A DNA stretch of 63,632 bases. It comes from Pseudotamlana agarivorans (lineage in GTDB: Bacteria > Bacteroidota > Bacteroidia > Flavobacteriales > Flavobacteriaceae). The stretch's first letter is position 1. Each line of letters starts with the position of its first letter. Positions 43,577 through 51,710 of the stretch are shown one piece after another. A program made the position numbers and the translations under genes. The stretch lies in assembly GCF_001642835.1 (NCBI RefSeq), contig NZ_LXEI01000020.1:1-63632 (forward strand), read 5' to 3'. Under the pieces are notes generated by a model. That model saw nothing but the letters and a program-made list of their open reading frames with translations, made no database searches and had not been told where the DNA came from.

Positions 43577-44611
43577 ATGAATAAAAAAACCACAATTTAT
43601 GACATTGCCAAGAGGTTAGACATTACTGCAGCTACTGTTTCTCGTGCATTAAATGACAACCCAAAAATTAGTGTCGCTACCAGAAAACTAGTATTAGAGA
43701 CAGCTCGAGACATGAATTATGAGCAGAACAGACTCGCTAAGGCCTTAAAAAGTGGTAAAAGTTATAACGTTGGCGTTGTAGTACCCCGAATTAATACGAA
43801 CTTTTTTGGTTCGGTAATTAGAGGTATCGAAGAAGCGCTCTACCCAGAAGGATATCACATTATTATATGTCAGACTCATGACGATGAACGTATAGAAACG
43901 AGTAACATTAACTCTTTACTCAATCTACAAGTTGACGGTATTCTTATGTCGACACCAAATATTCAACGTGACAATAACGACCTTTATTATAGTGTTTTAA
44001 AGGAGAATATTCCTTTAATTTTTTTTGATAGAAAGAAAGACATAAACGGAGTTAGTTCTGTAACTATAGACGATTTCAAGGGAGCCTATGAAGCCACGCA
44101 GCACTTAATAGATCAGGGCTATAAGCGCATTGCGCATATTTCGAATGACAGACGACTACAAATATTTAATAAAAGGTATTTAGGCTATAAACAGGCTATC
44201 ATAGATAATGGTTTAGAATTTGATGAAAATTTAGTTATAGAAGCATTGAGTAAAGTTGAAGAAGGCCGAAGAGTTGTTAAAACGTTTTTAAAAATGGATA
44301 ATCCGCCAGATGGCGTATTTTCTTCCAGTGATTTCTCTGCCTTAGGTGCCATTAAAGAATTTAAGGATCATGGTTTGCGAGTACCTGAAGACATCGGTGT
44401 TATCGGGTTTAGTAATGAACCATTTACGGAGCTCCTGGAACTATCCATTTCAACCGTAGATCAATCCCCAATTGAAATGGGTAAATTAGCTGCAGAAGTG
44501 TTTTTAGAGGAAGTTAATAACTCTAAAAATACTCGTTCTCAAAAGAAAGTAGTACTCAATCCACAATTAATTATCAGACAATCTTCTTCAAACAAGGTCA
44601 CTCAGCACTAA
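43577..44611 (+). CDS. LacI-family transcriptional regulator
   Basis: This 344-residue protein has an N-terminal HTH (residues 4-50, TIYDIAKRLDITAATVSRALND) followed by a hinge (YEQNRLAKALKSGKS) and a periplasmic-binding-protein-like sensor domain (about 60-335) with NVGVVVPRINTNFFGSVIRGIE and GVIGFSNEPFTELLELSISTVDQ. Such regulators sense a sugar or sugar-phosphate. The neighbours (esterase, CE12 remnant) suggest a saccharide-utilisation locus, but intact enzyme genes are missing, so its present targets are unknown. Confidence 0.93.
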   Translation: MNKKTTIYDIAKRLDITAATVSRALNDNPKISVATRKLVLETARDMNYEQNRLAKALKSGKSYNVGVVVPRINTNFFGSVIRGIEEALYPEGYHIIICQTHDDERIETSNINSLLNLQVDGILMSTPNIQRDNNDLYYSVLKENIPLIFFDRKKDINGVSSVTIDDFKGAYEATQHLIDQGYKRIAHISNDRRLQIFNKRYLGYKQAIIDNGLEFDENLVIEALSKVEEGRRVVKTFLKMDNPPDGVFSSSDFSALGAIKEFKDHGLRVPEDIGVIGFSNEPFTELLELSISTVDQSPIEMGKLAAEVFLEEVNNSKNTRSQKKVVLNPQLIIRQSSSNKVTQH

Positions 44612-44839
44612 AAATCAAATTACCAAATCTAACACTAAACTTCATTTTTGCCCTTAATTCACCTACGTTTTTGATACCAATCAAGAACTCATGTACCGAA
44701 ACATTTGTAATATAACCCAACTAATTTATTAAACTTTATCCCAGTAATTCCCAATCCTAAGTCAAAATAATGTACTAATTTTAACCATTCCATAATTTAT
44801 GATGTATCTTTAATTTACCCTTACAAAATCGTGATTATT

Positions 44840-45559
44840 ATGAAATATATTTTTACACTGCTATGCGTTAGCGCTTTTTCACTTATTTGTAACGCACAAA
44901 AAAGTCGTCCTGTAAAAGCAAATGAAATTGCCTTTCTTGCCACCGACCTTATTGATGGCACCTTTCAGTTTAAATACGAACGCTTAATAAGCGATCATTT
45001 CTCTGTTGATTTAGGTATTGGATATAAAGGTACCCAAGGACTTGTAAAACTATCAGGTTTAGACACCGATAAAATTAAAACCAGTGATATCACTTACTCC
45101 GGAATTAAATTAGTTCCAGAAGGGAGATACTACCTTAACAACATAAGACAAACAGGAATGATTGGCTTTTACATTGGAGCCTATGTAAAATATTCTGGTT
45201 TTAATTCTGATTTAGATGGTATTTACATTAACGATTCTGGAACTACTTTCGAACTTGAATTTGAAGCCAAAATAGGGGTGACTTCTGTAGGGCTCATGGT
45301 TGGGTACAAACTACCTATTTCAAAAAGGTTTGCTGTAGACTTTCTTATTGCAGGACCTGGAGCTGGTTTTTACAACTTTTCTTTAGATAATAAAAAAGAT
45401 TTACCCGATGAGTTTTACGATGATTTTAATGAAGCTTTAGAGAAGTATAGTCTTTTCGATTTTTTAGAAGGCGATTTTAGATTTAGTCAAGTAAAGCGTA
45501 AATCAGACCTTAGATTACCTTCATTTCGATATAGCATATCCTTAACTTATGCTTTCTAA
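44840..45559 (+). CDS. Outer-membrane beta-barrel protein
   Basis: This 239-residue protein starts at the ATG at 44840 with a clear signal peptide (MKYIFTLLCVSAFSLICNAQ); a GTG three codons upstream is less likely. The body alternates aromatic and small residues (FKYERLISDHFSVDLGIGYKGT, VGLMVGYKLPISKRFAVDFLIAGPG) and ends with FRYSISLTYAF, a terminal strand of the OMP type. It resembles the DUF3575/OmpW-like eight-stranded barrels of Bacteroidota. A weak -7 box TATCTTTA is at 44805-44812. Function unknown. Confidence 0.72.
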   Translation: MKYIFTLLCVSAFSLICNAQKSRPVKANEIAFLATDLIDGTFQFKYERLISDHFSVDLGIGYKGTQGLVKLSGLDTDKIKTSDITYSGIKLVPEGRYYLNNIRQTGMIGFYIGAYVKYSGFNSDLDGIYINDSGTTFELEFEAKIGVTSVGLMVGYKLPISKRFAVDFLIAGPGAGFYNFSLDNKKDLPDEFYDDFNEALEKYSLFDFLEGDFRFSQVKRKSDLRLPSFRYSISLTYAF

Positions 45560-45631
45560 TACCAACAGAAATCAGTTAAATTATTTTGATCGTATTCCTT
45601 CAAGAACCAGTATAGCATTACACTTTAAATT

Positions 45632-46369
45632 ATGAAAAAAACATTTCTATTAGGCTTTATATTTTTTGCTTTATCAACATCCTTACAAGCCCAAGCAGCA
45701 TTATTTGCCCTGCTTTTTGGAGATAAAGTAGCCACCGAAAATTTCAATGTAAGTCTGGAAGCTGGTGGAACATTTATGAGCTATTCTAACCTAGAAGATC
45801 ACGGCAGATCTAAAATGGGTATCAATTTTGGTATTGGAGGTAATATTAAGTTAAACGACAACTGGTATGTTTGTCCAAATATCTACTTCATGGCCAAACG
45901 TAACTTATTTCTAAACCATTATTCCTTAAATTCTGGAAACGCAGAATTGGACCTTCTTTATACAGATGTCCCAACACGAATAAAACTAGACTATATTGAC
46001 GTTCCAATATTTTTTTCCTACCAAACTAACAACAAAAGATACCGCTTCAGTTTAGCGCCTCAGGTTTCATTTCTTCAAAAATCACGAGCTGAGTTCCAAC
46101 GACCAGAAGGCGATTTTACTCAGAATTTCGATGGCTACACAAGAGATGTTGACTATGGTATGATGGCAGATATTGGATACATACTTGGGAAAGCCCATAA
46201 AGGTAAAGGCCTTCACATTCATCTAAGATATTATTTTGGGTTTACCGATATTTTAAATGACCAAATTAGCACAGCTTTTAATCGTTCTAATTACCTATCT
46301 TTACACCTTAGTTTGCCCTTTATTACTGATGAATTGGCAGAAAAAAACCTAGAATCATATTCCGATTAA
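45632..46369 (+). CDS. Outer-membrane beta-barrel protein (PorT-like)
   Basis: This 245-residue protein has a signal peptide (MKKTFLLGFIFFALSTSLQAQ). It shows the layout of the PorT/outer-membrane-beta-barrel family: NVSLEAGGTFMSYSNL early, KLDYIDVPIFFSYQTNNKRYRFSLAPQVSFL in the middle, and GLHIHLRYYFGFTDI near the end. These small barrels are common in Flavobacteriaceae and mostly of unknown function. The next gene begins 21 nt downstream on the same strand, so they may form an operon. Confidence 0.78.
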   Translation: MKKTFLLGFIFFALSTSLQAQAALFALLFGDKVATENFNVSLEAGGTFMSYSNLEDHGRSKMGINFGIGGNIKLNDNWYVCPNIYFMAKRNLFLNHYSLNSGNAELDLLYTDVPTRIKLDYIDVPIFFSYQTNNKRYRFSLAPQVSFLQKSRAEFQRPEGDFTQNFDGYTRDVDYGMMADIGYILGKAHKGKGLHIHLRYYFGFTDILNDQISTAFNRSNYLSLHLSLPFITDELAEKNLESYSD

Positions 46370-46390
46370 TTAAAAACAACTTATTACCTA

Positions 46391-47071
46391 ATGAAAAAAA
46401 TCAATACGTTAACTTTTATCCTTGCTGCTCTATTTTTAGTACAAGCTTGTAAACCAGCCAAAGTCGTTAATTCTTGGAAAGCCGATGGTTCTATCGTAGA
46501 CCTTTTCAAAACTAAAAACGTACTGGTTATAGGCAGAACAGCGAACAATCAGGGACGTATCGCTTTTGAAATGGAAATCGCCAATGCCTTAAGAGCAAAA
46601 GGCATTAAAGCCACCGAAAGTTATACAAAAGCCCCACAAATACACCCAGAATTAGAAATGAGTGAAGAGCGTGTTGCGTTTATTAAAAGTTTAATGGATA
46701 GCGAAGGCTATAATGCTGTAGTTTTAACGGTTATTAAGGATAAAAAACAAACGGTTACCCAATCGACAAATGGTATTTATATGGGTATGGGCTATGGCGG
46801 ATACCCTGGATATTACGGAGGATTCTATGACTATTACATGCAACCTTACGCCTACGGATCGTATTATGGGTCGTTTGGTGGATATATTCCAACCTCAACC
46901 TCAACTTCGGTAAGTACCGACTATATTTTAGAAACTGTAGCCTATAATTTAGATGAACCAGCCGACAAACAATTGGTAGCTGTAGTGACAACCAGCCTTG
47001 GAGACCCTAATGATGCACACAAAGCTGCTGAAAAATTAATTCCAAAAATCATGGAAAGTTTAGAAGACTAA
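46391..47071 (+). CDS. Lipoprotein with Tyr/Gly-rich segment, DUF4136-like layout
   Basis: This 226-residue lipoprotein has the lipobox ILAALFLVQAC. A domain at about 25-125 (KPAKVVNSWKADGSIVDLFKTKNVLVI) is followed by a low-complexity stretch rich in Tyr and Gly (about 130-165, GMGYGGYPGYYGGFYDYY and neighbours), then STSTSTSVSTDYILETVAYN. The order, a domain, an aromatic/Gly loop, a Ser/Thr motif and closing strands with LVAVVTT, mirrors the DUF4136 protein at 24015, though the sequences differ. Function unknown. It ends before a terminator. Confidence 0.7.
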   Translation: MKKINTLTFILAALFLVQACKPAKVVNSWKADGSIVDLFKTKNVLVIGRTANNQGRIAFEMEIANALRAKGIKATESYTKAPQIHPELEMSEERVAFIKSLMDSEGYNAVVLTVIKDKKQTVTQSTNGIYMGMGYGGYPGYYGGFYDYYMQPYAYGSYYGSFGGYIPTSTSTSVSTDYILETVAYNLDEPADKQLVAVVTTSLGDPNDAHKAAEKLIPKIMESLED

Positions 47072-47102
47072 ACTCATAGATCACTCTAACTTATAAAAAC
47101 CT

Positions 47103-47134
47103 AGTCCGTTGAATATTTTCATCGGACTTTTTTT
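47103..47134 (+). terminator. Intrinsic terminator
   Basis: AGTCCG / CGGACT with inner TGAA/TTCA pairing is followed by a run of T beginning at 47128. It follows the 46391 gene. Confidence 0.8.
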
Positions 47135-47276
47135 ATGCTTTTTATTGGCGTTTTATACTTTAATCAAACTACATAATTCATAAGTTGGAAATCAGAACAA
47201 ATATTTTTAAAAAATCTTAATTTCCTTTGAATCATTTTTTTCTGTATCTTCATCCTAATTAATTAACCTAATACGT

Positions 47277-48323
47277 ATGAATACTAAAAAAACCCTTCAG
47301 GCATTACTATTTGCCTTTATTTTAGTTGTAATTTCAAGCTGTAATTCTAAAAAAGAATCGGAGACCATTCTAGCTCCGGAACCTGAAACTGAAATTACAG
47401 ACCCACTTCCTTCTTGGAATGATGGTGCTACAAAAGAAGCTATTACATCCTATGTCAAAGACGTCATTACTAGTGGAAGCCCTAATTTTATTCCAATCTC
47501 CGACCGCATCGCTACTTTCGATAATGACGGTACTCTTTGGAGTGAGCAACCTGCATATTTTCAGCTTTTCTTCGCCATGTATCGCATCAAAGCCTTAGCT
47601 CCAGAACATCCAGAGTGGAAAAACAAACAACCTTTTAAAGCCGTTTTAGAAAACGATATGAAAGCTTTAATGGCCTCAGGAGAAAAAGGACTTGTAGAAC
47701 TGGTTATGACTTCACATTCTGGTATGACTGCTGAAGCATTTGAAGACCTTGTAAAAGATTGGTTAGCCCATGAAACGCATCCACGCTTTAAAAAACCGTT
47801 TAATGAAGTCATTTTTAAACCCATGCTTGAACTCTTAGATTATTTAAGAGCTAATAACTTCAAAACTTATATTGTTTCTGGTGGCGGTGTTGAATTTATG
47901 CGACCTTGGACCGAAGAAACCTATGGCATTCCAAAGGATCAAGTTGTTGGAAGTAGTGTTAAAACTGAATTTACGTTTGAAGACGGTAAAGCACAGATAA
48001 AGAGATTACCTCAAATCGATTTTATCGACGATAAAGCAGGAAAACCTGTTGGTATTAATAAGTTTATTGGTAAAAAACCTGTGTTTGCAGCTGGAAATTC
48101 CGATGGTGATTTACAAATGCTTCAATATTCGGCTTCTAGTAAATATAAATCTTTTCAACTATATGTACATCATACCGACGCTGACAGAGAATGGGCTTAC
48201 GATAGAGAATCTCATATAGGTACTTTTGATAAAGGTTTAGATTATGCCCAAGAAAATAGCTGGACTATTATCGATATGAAAAACGATTGGAAGGTGATTT
48301 ACCCTTTTGAGACAAACAACTAA
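47277..48323 (+). CDS. Exported HAD-superfamily phosphatase-like lipoprotein
   Basis: This 348-residue lipoprotein has the lipobox ILVVISSC. The HAD motif I is ATFDNDGTLWSEQ (residues about 85-97) with DxDxT, motif II is TYIVSGGG, and the motif III/IV region is PVFAAGNSDGDLQML with GNSDGD. It should be a phosphatase or phosphotransferase in the periplasm, which is unusual because most HAD enzymes are cytoplasmic; exported ones include the acid phosphatase type. It lies 10 nt before moxR on the same strand and may be cotranscribed with the Bat operon. Substrate unknown. Confidence 0.85.
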   Translation: MNTKKTLQALLFAFILVVISSCNSKKESETILAPEPETEITDPLPSWNDGATKEAITSYVKDVITSGSPNFIPISDRIATFDNDGTLWSEQPAYFQLFFAMYRIKALAPEHPEWKNKQPFKAVLENDMKALMASGEKGLVELVMTSHSGMTAEAFEDLVKDWLAHETHPRFKKPFNEVIFKPMLELLDYLRANNFKTYIVSGGGVEFMRPWTEETYGIPKDQVVGSSVKTEFTFEDGKAQIKRLPQIDFIDDKAGKPVGINKFIGKKPVFAAGNSDGDLQMLQYSASSKYKSFQLYVHHTDADREWAYDRESHIGTFDKGLDYAQENSWTIIDMKNDWKVIYPFETNN

Positions 48324-48333
48324 AACTATACTT

Positions 48334-49302
48334 ATGACGCCATTTGAATCTGTTTCCACTTTAAAAGAACAAATGTCTAAATCGATCATCGGACAAGCAA
48401 AGTTAATTGACACCATCATATTAGTTTTACTTGCCGATGGTAATATGCTGTTAGAAGGATTACCTGGTTTAGCCAAAACAAGAGCGATAAACGCGCTATC
48501 CAAAAACTTAGACTGCGGGTTAAGCCGCATACAATTTACGCCCGATTTATTGCCATCGGACATTACTGGAACTGAAATTTATCTCCCTAATGAAACTGAA
48601 AAATTCATGTTTCAACAAGGCCCTATTTTTAGTAATTTAATTTTGGCTGATGAAATTAACAGAGCGCCAGCAAAAGTTCAATCGGCATTATTAGAAGCTA
48701 TGGAAGAACGCCAAGTCACCGTTTCTGGGAAAACCTATAAAATGGAAGACCTATTTATGGTTATGGCGACGCAAAACCCTATAGAGCAGGAAGGGACTTA
48801 CCCCCTACCTGAGGCTCAAATGGATCGATTCTTAGTACATACTATTATTGATTATCCAGATGATAATGCAGAACTAGAAATCATGCGCCTCAACAAAAGA
48901 GAAGCGGCTCCCGAAACCACTAAAGAAGTTTTAAAAACCATTCCACAACAAGCCATTTTTGATGCTCGAAAAGAAATATCAAAAATTAAGGTTTCCGAAG
49001 ACATGGAAAAATATATGGTGAGCTTGATTTCCGCCAGCCGATACCCTGAAAAATATGATGCCGAATTGGATAAACTTATTGATTTTGGAGCTAGTCCAAG
49101 AGGCACTATTGCTTTAGACCGCTGTAGTCGAGTTCATGCCTGGATGGAAAATCGTGATTTTGTAACACCTGAAGATATTCATAGTGTCATTAAAGATGTA
49201 TTACGCCACCGTATCGCCATTAGCTACAAAGGTCGAGCTGAAGGTATTTCGGCCGATCAAATTATCGATAAATTGATAGAAGTTGTGGCTGTTGTAGCTT
49301 AA
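48334..49302 (+). CDS. MoxR-family AAA+ ATPase
   Basis: This 322-residue ATPase begins at the ATG at 48334 (MTPFESVSTLKEQMSKSIIG); an in-frame start at 48307 overlaps the upstream gene and is less likely. Walker A is EGLPGLAKTRA, Walker B is LILADEINRAP, and sensor/Arg regions follow (MATQNPIEQEGTYPLPEAQMDRF). MoxR proteins act as chaperone-like ATPases together with vWA-domain proteins, here the Bat proteins encoded directly downstream. It is the first gene of the MoxR-DUF58-DUF4381-BatA-BatB/C-BatD run. Confidence 0.95.
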   Translation: MTPFESVSTLKEQMSKSIIGQAKLIDTIILVLLADGNMLLEGLPGLAKTRAINALSKNLDCGLSRIQFTPDLLPSDITGTEIYLPNETEKFMFQQGPIFSNLILADEINRAPAKVQSALLEAMEERQVTVSGKTYKMEDLFMVMATQNPIEQEGTYPLPEAQMDRFLVHTIIDYPDDNAELEIMRLNKREAAPETTKEVLKTIPQQAIFDARKEISKIKVSEDMEKYMVSLISASRYPEKYDAELDKLIDFGASPRGTIALDRCSRVHAWMENRDFVTPEDIHSVIKDVLRHRIAISYKGRAEGISADQIIDKLIEVVAVVA

Positions 49303-49314
49303 AAAACACCCTTT

Positions 49315-50265
49315 ATGAAAGCGTCCAAGTCTGATAAAAACCCAAATGTATTTCTTACCCTCGAGCAGCTATTAAAGTTCGAACTTATAAGTACTATCAT
49401 TAATTTGGGTTCAGGAAAACAAAAATCAAACAGTGTTTTATCGGGACGTTATGCCTCAAGATTACGAGGTCGCGGATTGGATTTCGAAGAATCCAGACCT
49501 TATGTTTTAGGAGATGATATAAGAAAAATTGACTGGAATGTTACCGCTAAAATTGGTAAAACACACACTAAAGTATTCACCGAAGAAAAAGAAAAGCCGG
49601 CTTTTATTTATGTGGATCAATCGGCTAGCATGGGATTTGGATCTACCAAAAAGACCAAATCTGTAGTTGCTGGAGAACTGGCTTCTATTTTAGCTCATAA
49701 GATAAAAAAAGGAGGCGATCGTGTTGGCGGTATGGTCAATTCTGGAAAAACATATGAGGTCGTTACCCCGAAAAGGGATCCAAGAAACATCATTTATTTT
49801 TTACAGAAAATAGTTGAGGCCAATCATAAGATTTACCAACCTGAACCTTTTGAATTTGAAAGTACCTTAACCGAAATCATTTCAAAAATAAATAATATTG
49901 TAACCCACGATTATGTGGTTTATATCATTAGCGATTTTCGAAGATACAGCGCTTCAGTAGTGCAATACCTAAGTCAGCTAGCCCTTCATAATGATTTAGT
50001 ACTCATCAAAGTTTACGATGAACTTGAAGAGCATATTCCTCAAGAAAAGCTGACTATTACAAACACCAAATATCAAATTAATCTTAACGGAAAAAATAAA
50101 AAATTAAATAACACGCTTAATAAGGCCTTTGAATACGATTACAAAAACTTCCAATCTGAACTCGAAAAATATCAAATAAACATTTTTAAAATAAACACCC
50201 ACGAACCTGTAGAAGACCAACTCATTGAGGTTTTCAGTAATTATAACACGAATGCAGCAAGATAA
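49315..50265 (+). CDS. DUF58 (vWA-like) protein of the Bat operon
   Basis: This 316-residue protein has the DUF58 core FEESRPYVLGDDIRKIDWNVTAK and the MIDAS-like IYVDQSASMGFGS. DUF58 proteins couple MoxR ATPases to membrane vWA partners. It starts 12 nt after moxR and overlaps the DUF4381-like gene by 14 nt, consistent with translational coupling. Confidence 0.93.
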   Translation: MKASKSDKNPNVFLTLEQLLKFELISTIINLGSGKQKSNSVLSGRYASRLRGRGLDFEESRPYVLGDDIRKIDWNVTAKIGKTHTKVFTEEKEKPAFIYVDQSASMGFGSTKKTKSVVAGELASILAHKIKKGGDRVGGMVNSGKTYEVVTPKRDPRNIIYFLQKIVEANHKIYQPEPFEFESTLTEIISKINNIVTHDYVVYIISDFRRYSASVVQYLSQLALHNDLVLIKVYDELEEHIPQEKLTITNTKYQINLNGKNKKLNNTLNKAFEYDYKNFQSELEKYQINIFKINTHEPVEDQLIEVFSNYNTNAAR

Positions 50266-50725
50266 TAATAGCACATTAAGCCCGATTATTGAAGCGCCCC
50301 CTATTCCTTTCACCATGGAAACCTTGGGGTGGAAAATTGTGTTTTTTCTCTTGGCATTGGGGCTACTGTTTTTGATATACAAATTCTATTTAAAATACAA
50401 ACACAACGCATACCGAAGAGCAGCGGTGTCTCAAATAGAAGCCTTAAAATCTCAAAACACCACAGCAAACGATACGTTAATACCTCAAATTATGTTTATC
50501 ATCAAGCAAACAGCCCTACAAACGTATGATAGAAAAGAGGTCGCTGCTTTACATGGCGCATCTTGGCTAAATTTTTTAGATGAAAAACTTAAAAAACCCT
50601 TTTACACCAATCATAGCAACGTCATCACTGATGCGATATATAAAAATGAATTAAAAAATGCCGATTCGTTTAATTTCAATGAATTTGTAGAAACCAGTAT
50701 AACTTGGATTAAAAAACATGCCTGA
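50252..50725 (+). CDS. DUF4381-like membrane protein of the Bat operon
   Basis: This 157-residue protein begins at the ATG at 50252 (MQQDNNSTLSPIIEAPPIPF). One transmembrane helix (about 28-46, VFFLLALGLLFLIYKFYL) is followed by a cytoplasmic helical domain. The N-terminal PIIEAPPIPFTMETLGWKIV pattern is the mark of DUF4381. It lies between DUF58 and BatA with overlaps of 14 and 8 nt, so it is part of the same translationally coupled operon. Function unknown beyond the complex. Confidence 0.82.
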   Translation: MQQDNNSTLSPIIEAPPIPFTMETLGWKIVFFLLALGLLFLIYKFYLKYKHNAYRRAAVSQIEALKSQNTTANDTLIPQIMFIIKQTALQTYDRKEVAALHGASWLNFLDEKLKKPFYTNHSNVITDAIYKNELKNADSFNFNEFVETSITWIKKHA

Positions 50726-51710
50726 TAATTTTCATTTTGCATACCCATACATGGCTGTATTAGCCATATTACCTTTTTTAGTGTATTGGCTTTTGCCTAG
50801 CATTAAAAATAGAAGCACGGCATTAATCTACCCCTATTTTAAATCCAGTGCTAATGTTTCAAAACAAAAGCCCAAACGCGCTTCTTATGTAAAAAAACGC
50901 TCTTGGGTAGCTTCTTTTTTAATGTATGTGATATGGCTCCTATTAATTGTAGCCATGGCTTCGCCCGAGCTCGTAGGAAAACCTGAAAAGAAAATTAAGA
51001 CCTCCCGTAATTTTTTAATTCTAGCCGATTTATCCTTCAGTATGGCTAACACCGACTGGTTTATAGATCAAAAAAGAGTCACCCGCTGGGCTGCTGTTAA
51101 AAACATCATGCAGGATTTTATTGTTAAGCGAGAAAGTGACAAAATGGGCCTAATCTTTTTTGCTAGTAACGCCTATATTCAAACACCATTTACAACCGAT
51201 TTAGAAACTGTAAAAACCATGCTTGACGAAGCCGATGTGGGTATGGCCGGACAAATGACAAACATCGGTAAAGCCATTGTAAAAGGCATGGATATGTTCG
51301 AGCGCGATACCATTTCAAACAAAGTGATGCTGCTTTTAACGGATGGCGTCGATAGTGGTATGGACATACTTCCACTTGATGCCGCCAACATGGCCAAGAA
51401 AGATTCTACGATCATTTACACCATTGGAATTGGTGACCCAGGAAGTAGTTCTTCAGATCTTGACGAGCGCACCTTAACCGAAATTTCAGAATTAACCCAA
51501 GGCAAATATTTTAGAGCCAAAGATGCCGCAGAACTCGAAAAAATTTATGCCGAGTTAGATAAATTAGAACCTATAGAGTATGAAGAAGAGAGTTTTACCC
51601 CAAAAACACTTCTCTACTACTACCCTTTAGGCATCGCTTTAATTTTAGGGTTTGCTTTAGTTTTTATAAATAATCTCATTGTAATTTTTAAACGTCTTAC
51701 TGCTTCCTAA
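50718..51710 (+). CDS. batA: BatA, vWA-domain membrane protein
   Basis: This 330-residue inner-membrane protein has helices near the N-terminus (residues 8-26 and about 65-82) and at the C-terminus (about 300-322), and between them a vWA domain (about 90-285). The MIDAS motif is LILADLSFSMANTDW and TDGVDSGMDILPLD gives the later metal ligand. It should display the vWA domain in the periplasm. It overlaps BatB by one base. Bat proteins were named for aerotolerance in Bacteroides. Confidence 0.92.
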   Translation: MPDNFHFAYPYMAVLAILPFLVYWLLPSIKNRSTALIYPYFKSSANVSKQKPKRASYVKKRSWVASFLMYVIWLLLIVAMASPELVGKPEKKIKTSRNFLILADLSFSMANTDWFIDQKRVTRWAAVKNIMQDFIVKRESDKMGLIFFASNAYIQTPFTTDLETVKTMLDEADVGMAGQMTNIGKAIVKGMDMFERDTISNKVMLLLTDGVDSGMDILPLDAANMAKKDSTIIYTIGIGDPGSSSSDLDERTLTEISELTQGKYFRAKDAAELEKIYAELDKLEPIEYEEESFTPKTLLYYYPLGIALILGFALVFINNLIVIFKRLTAS

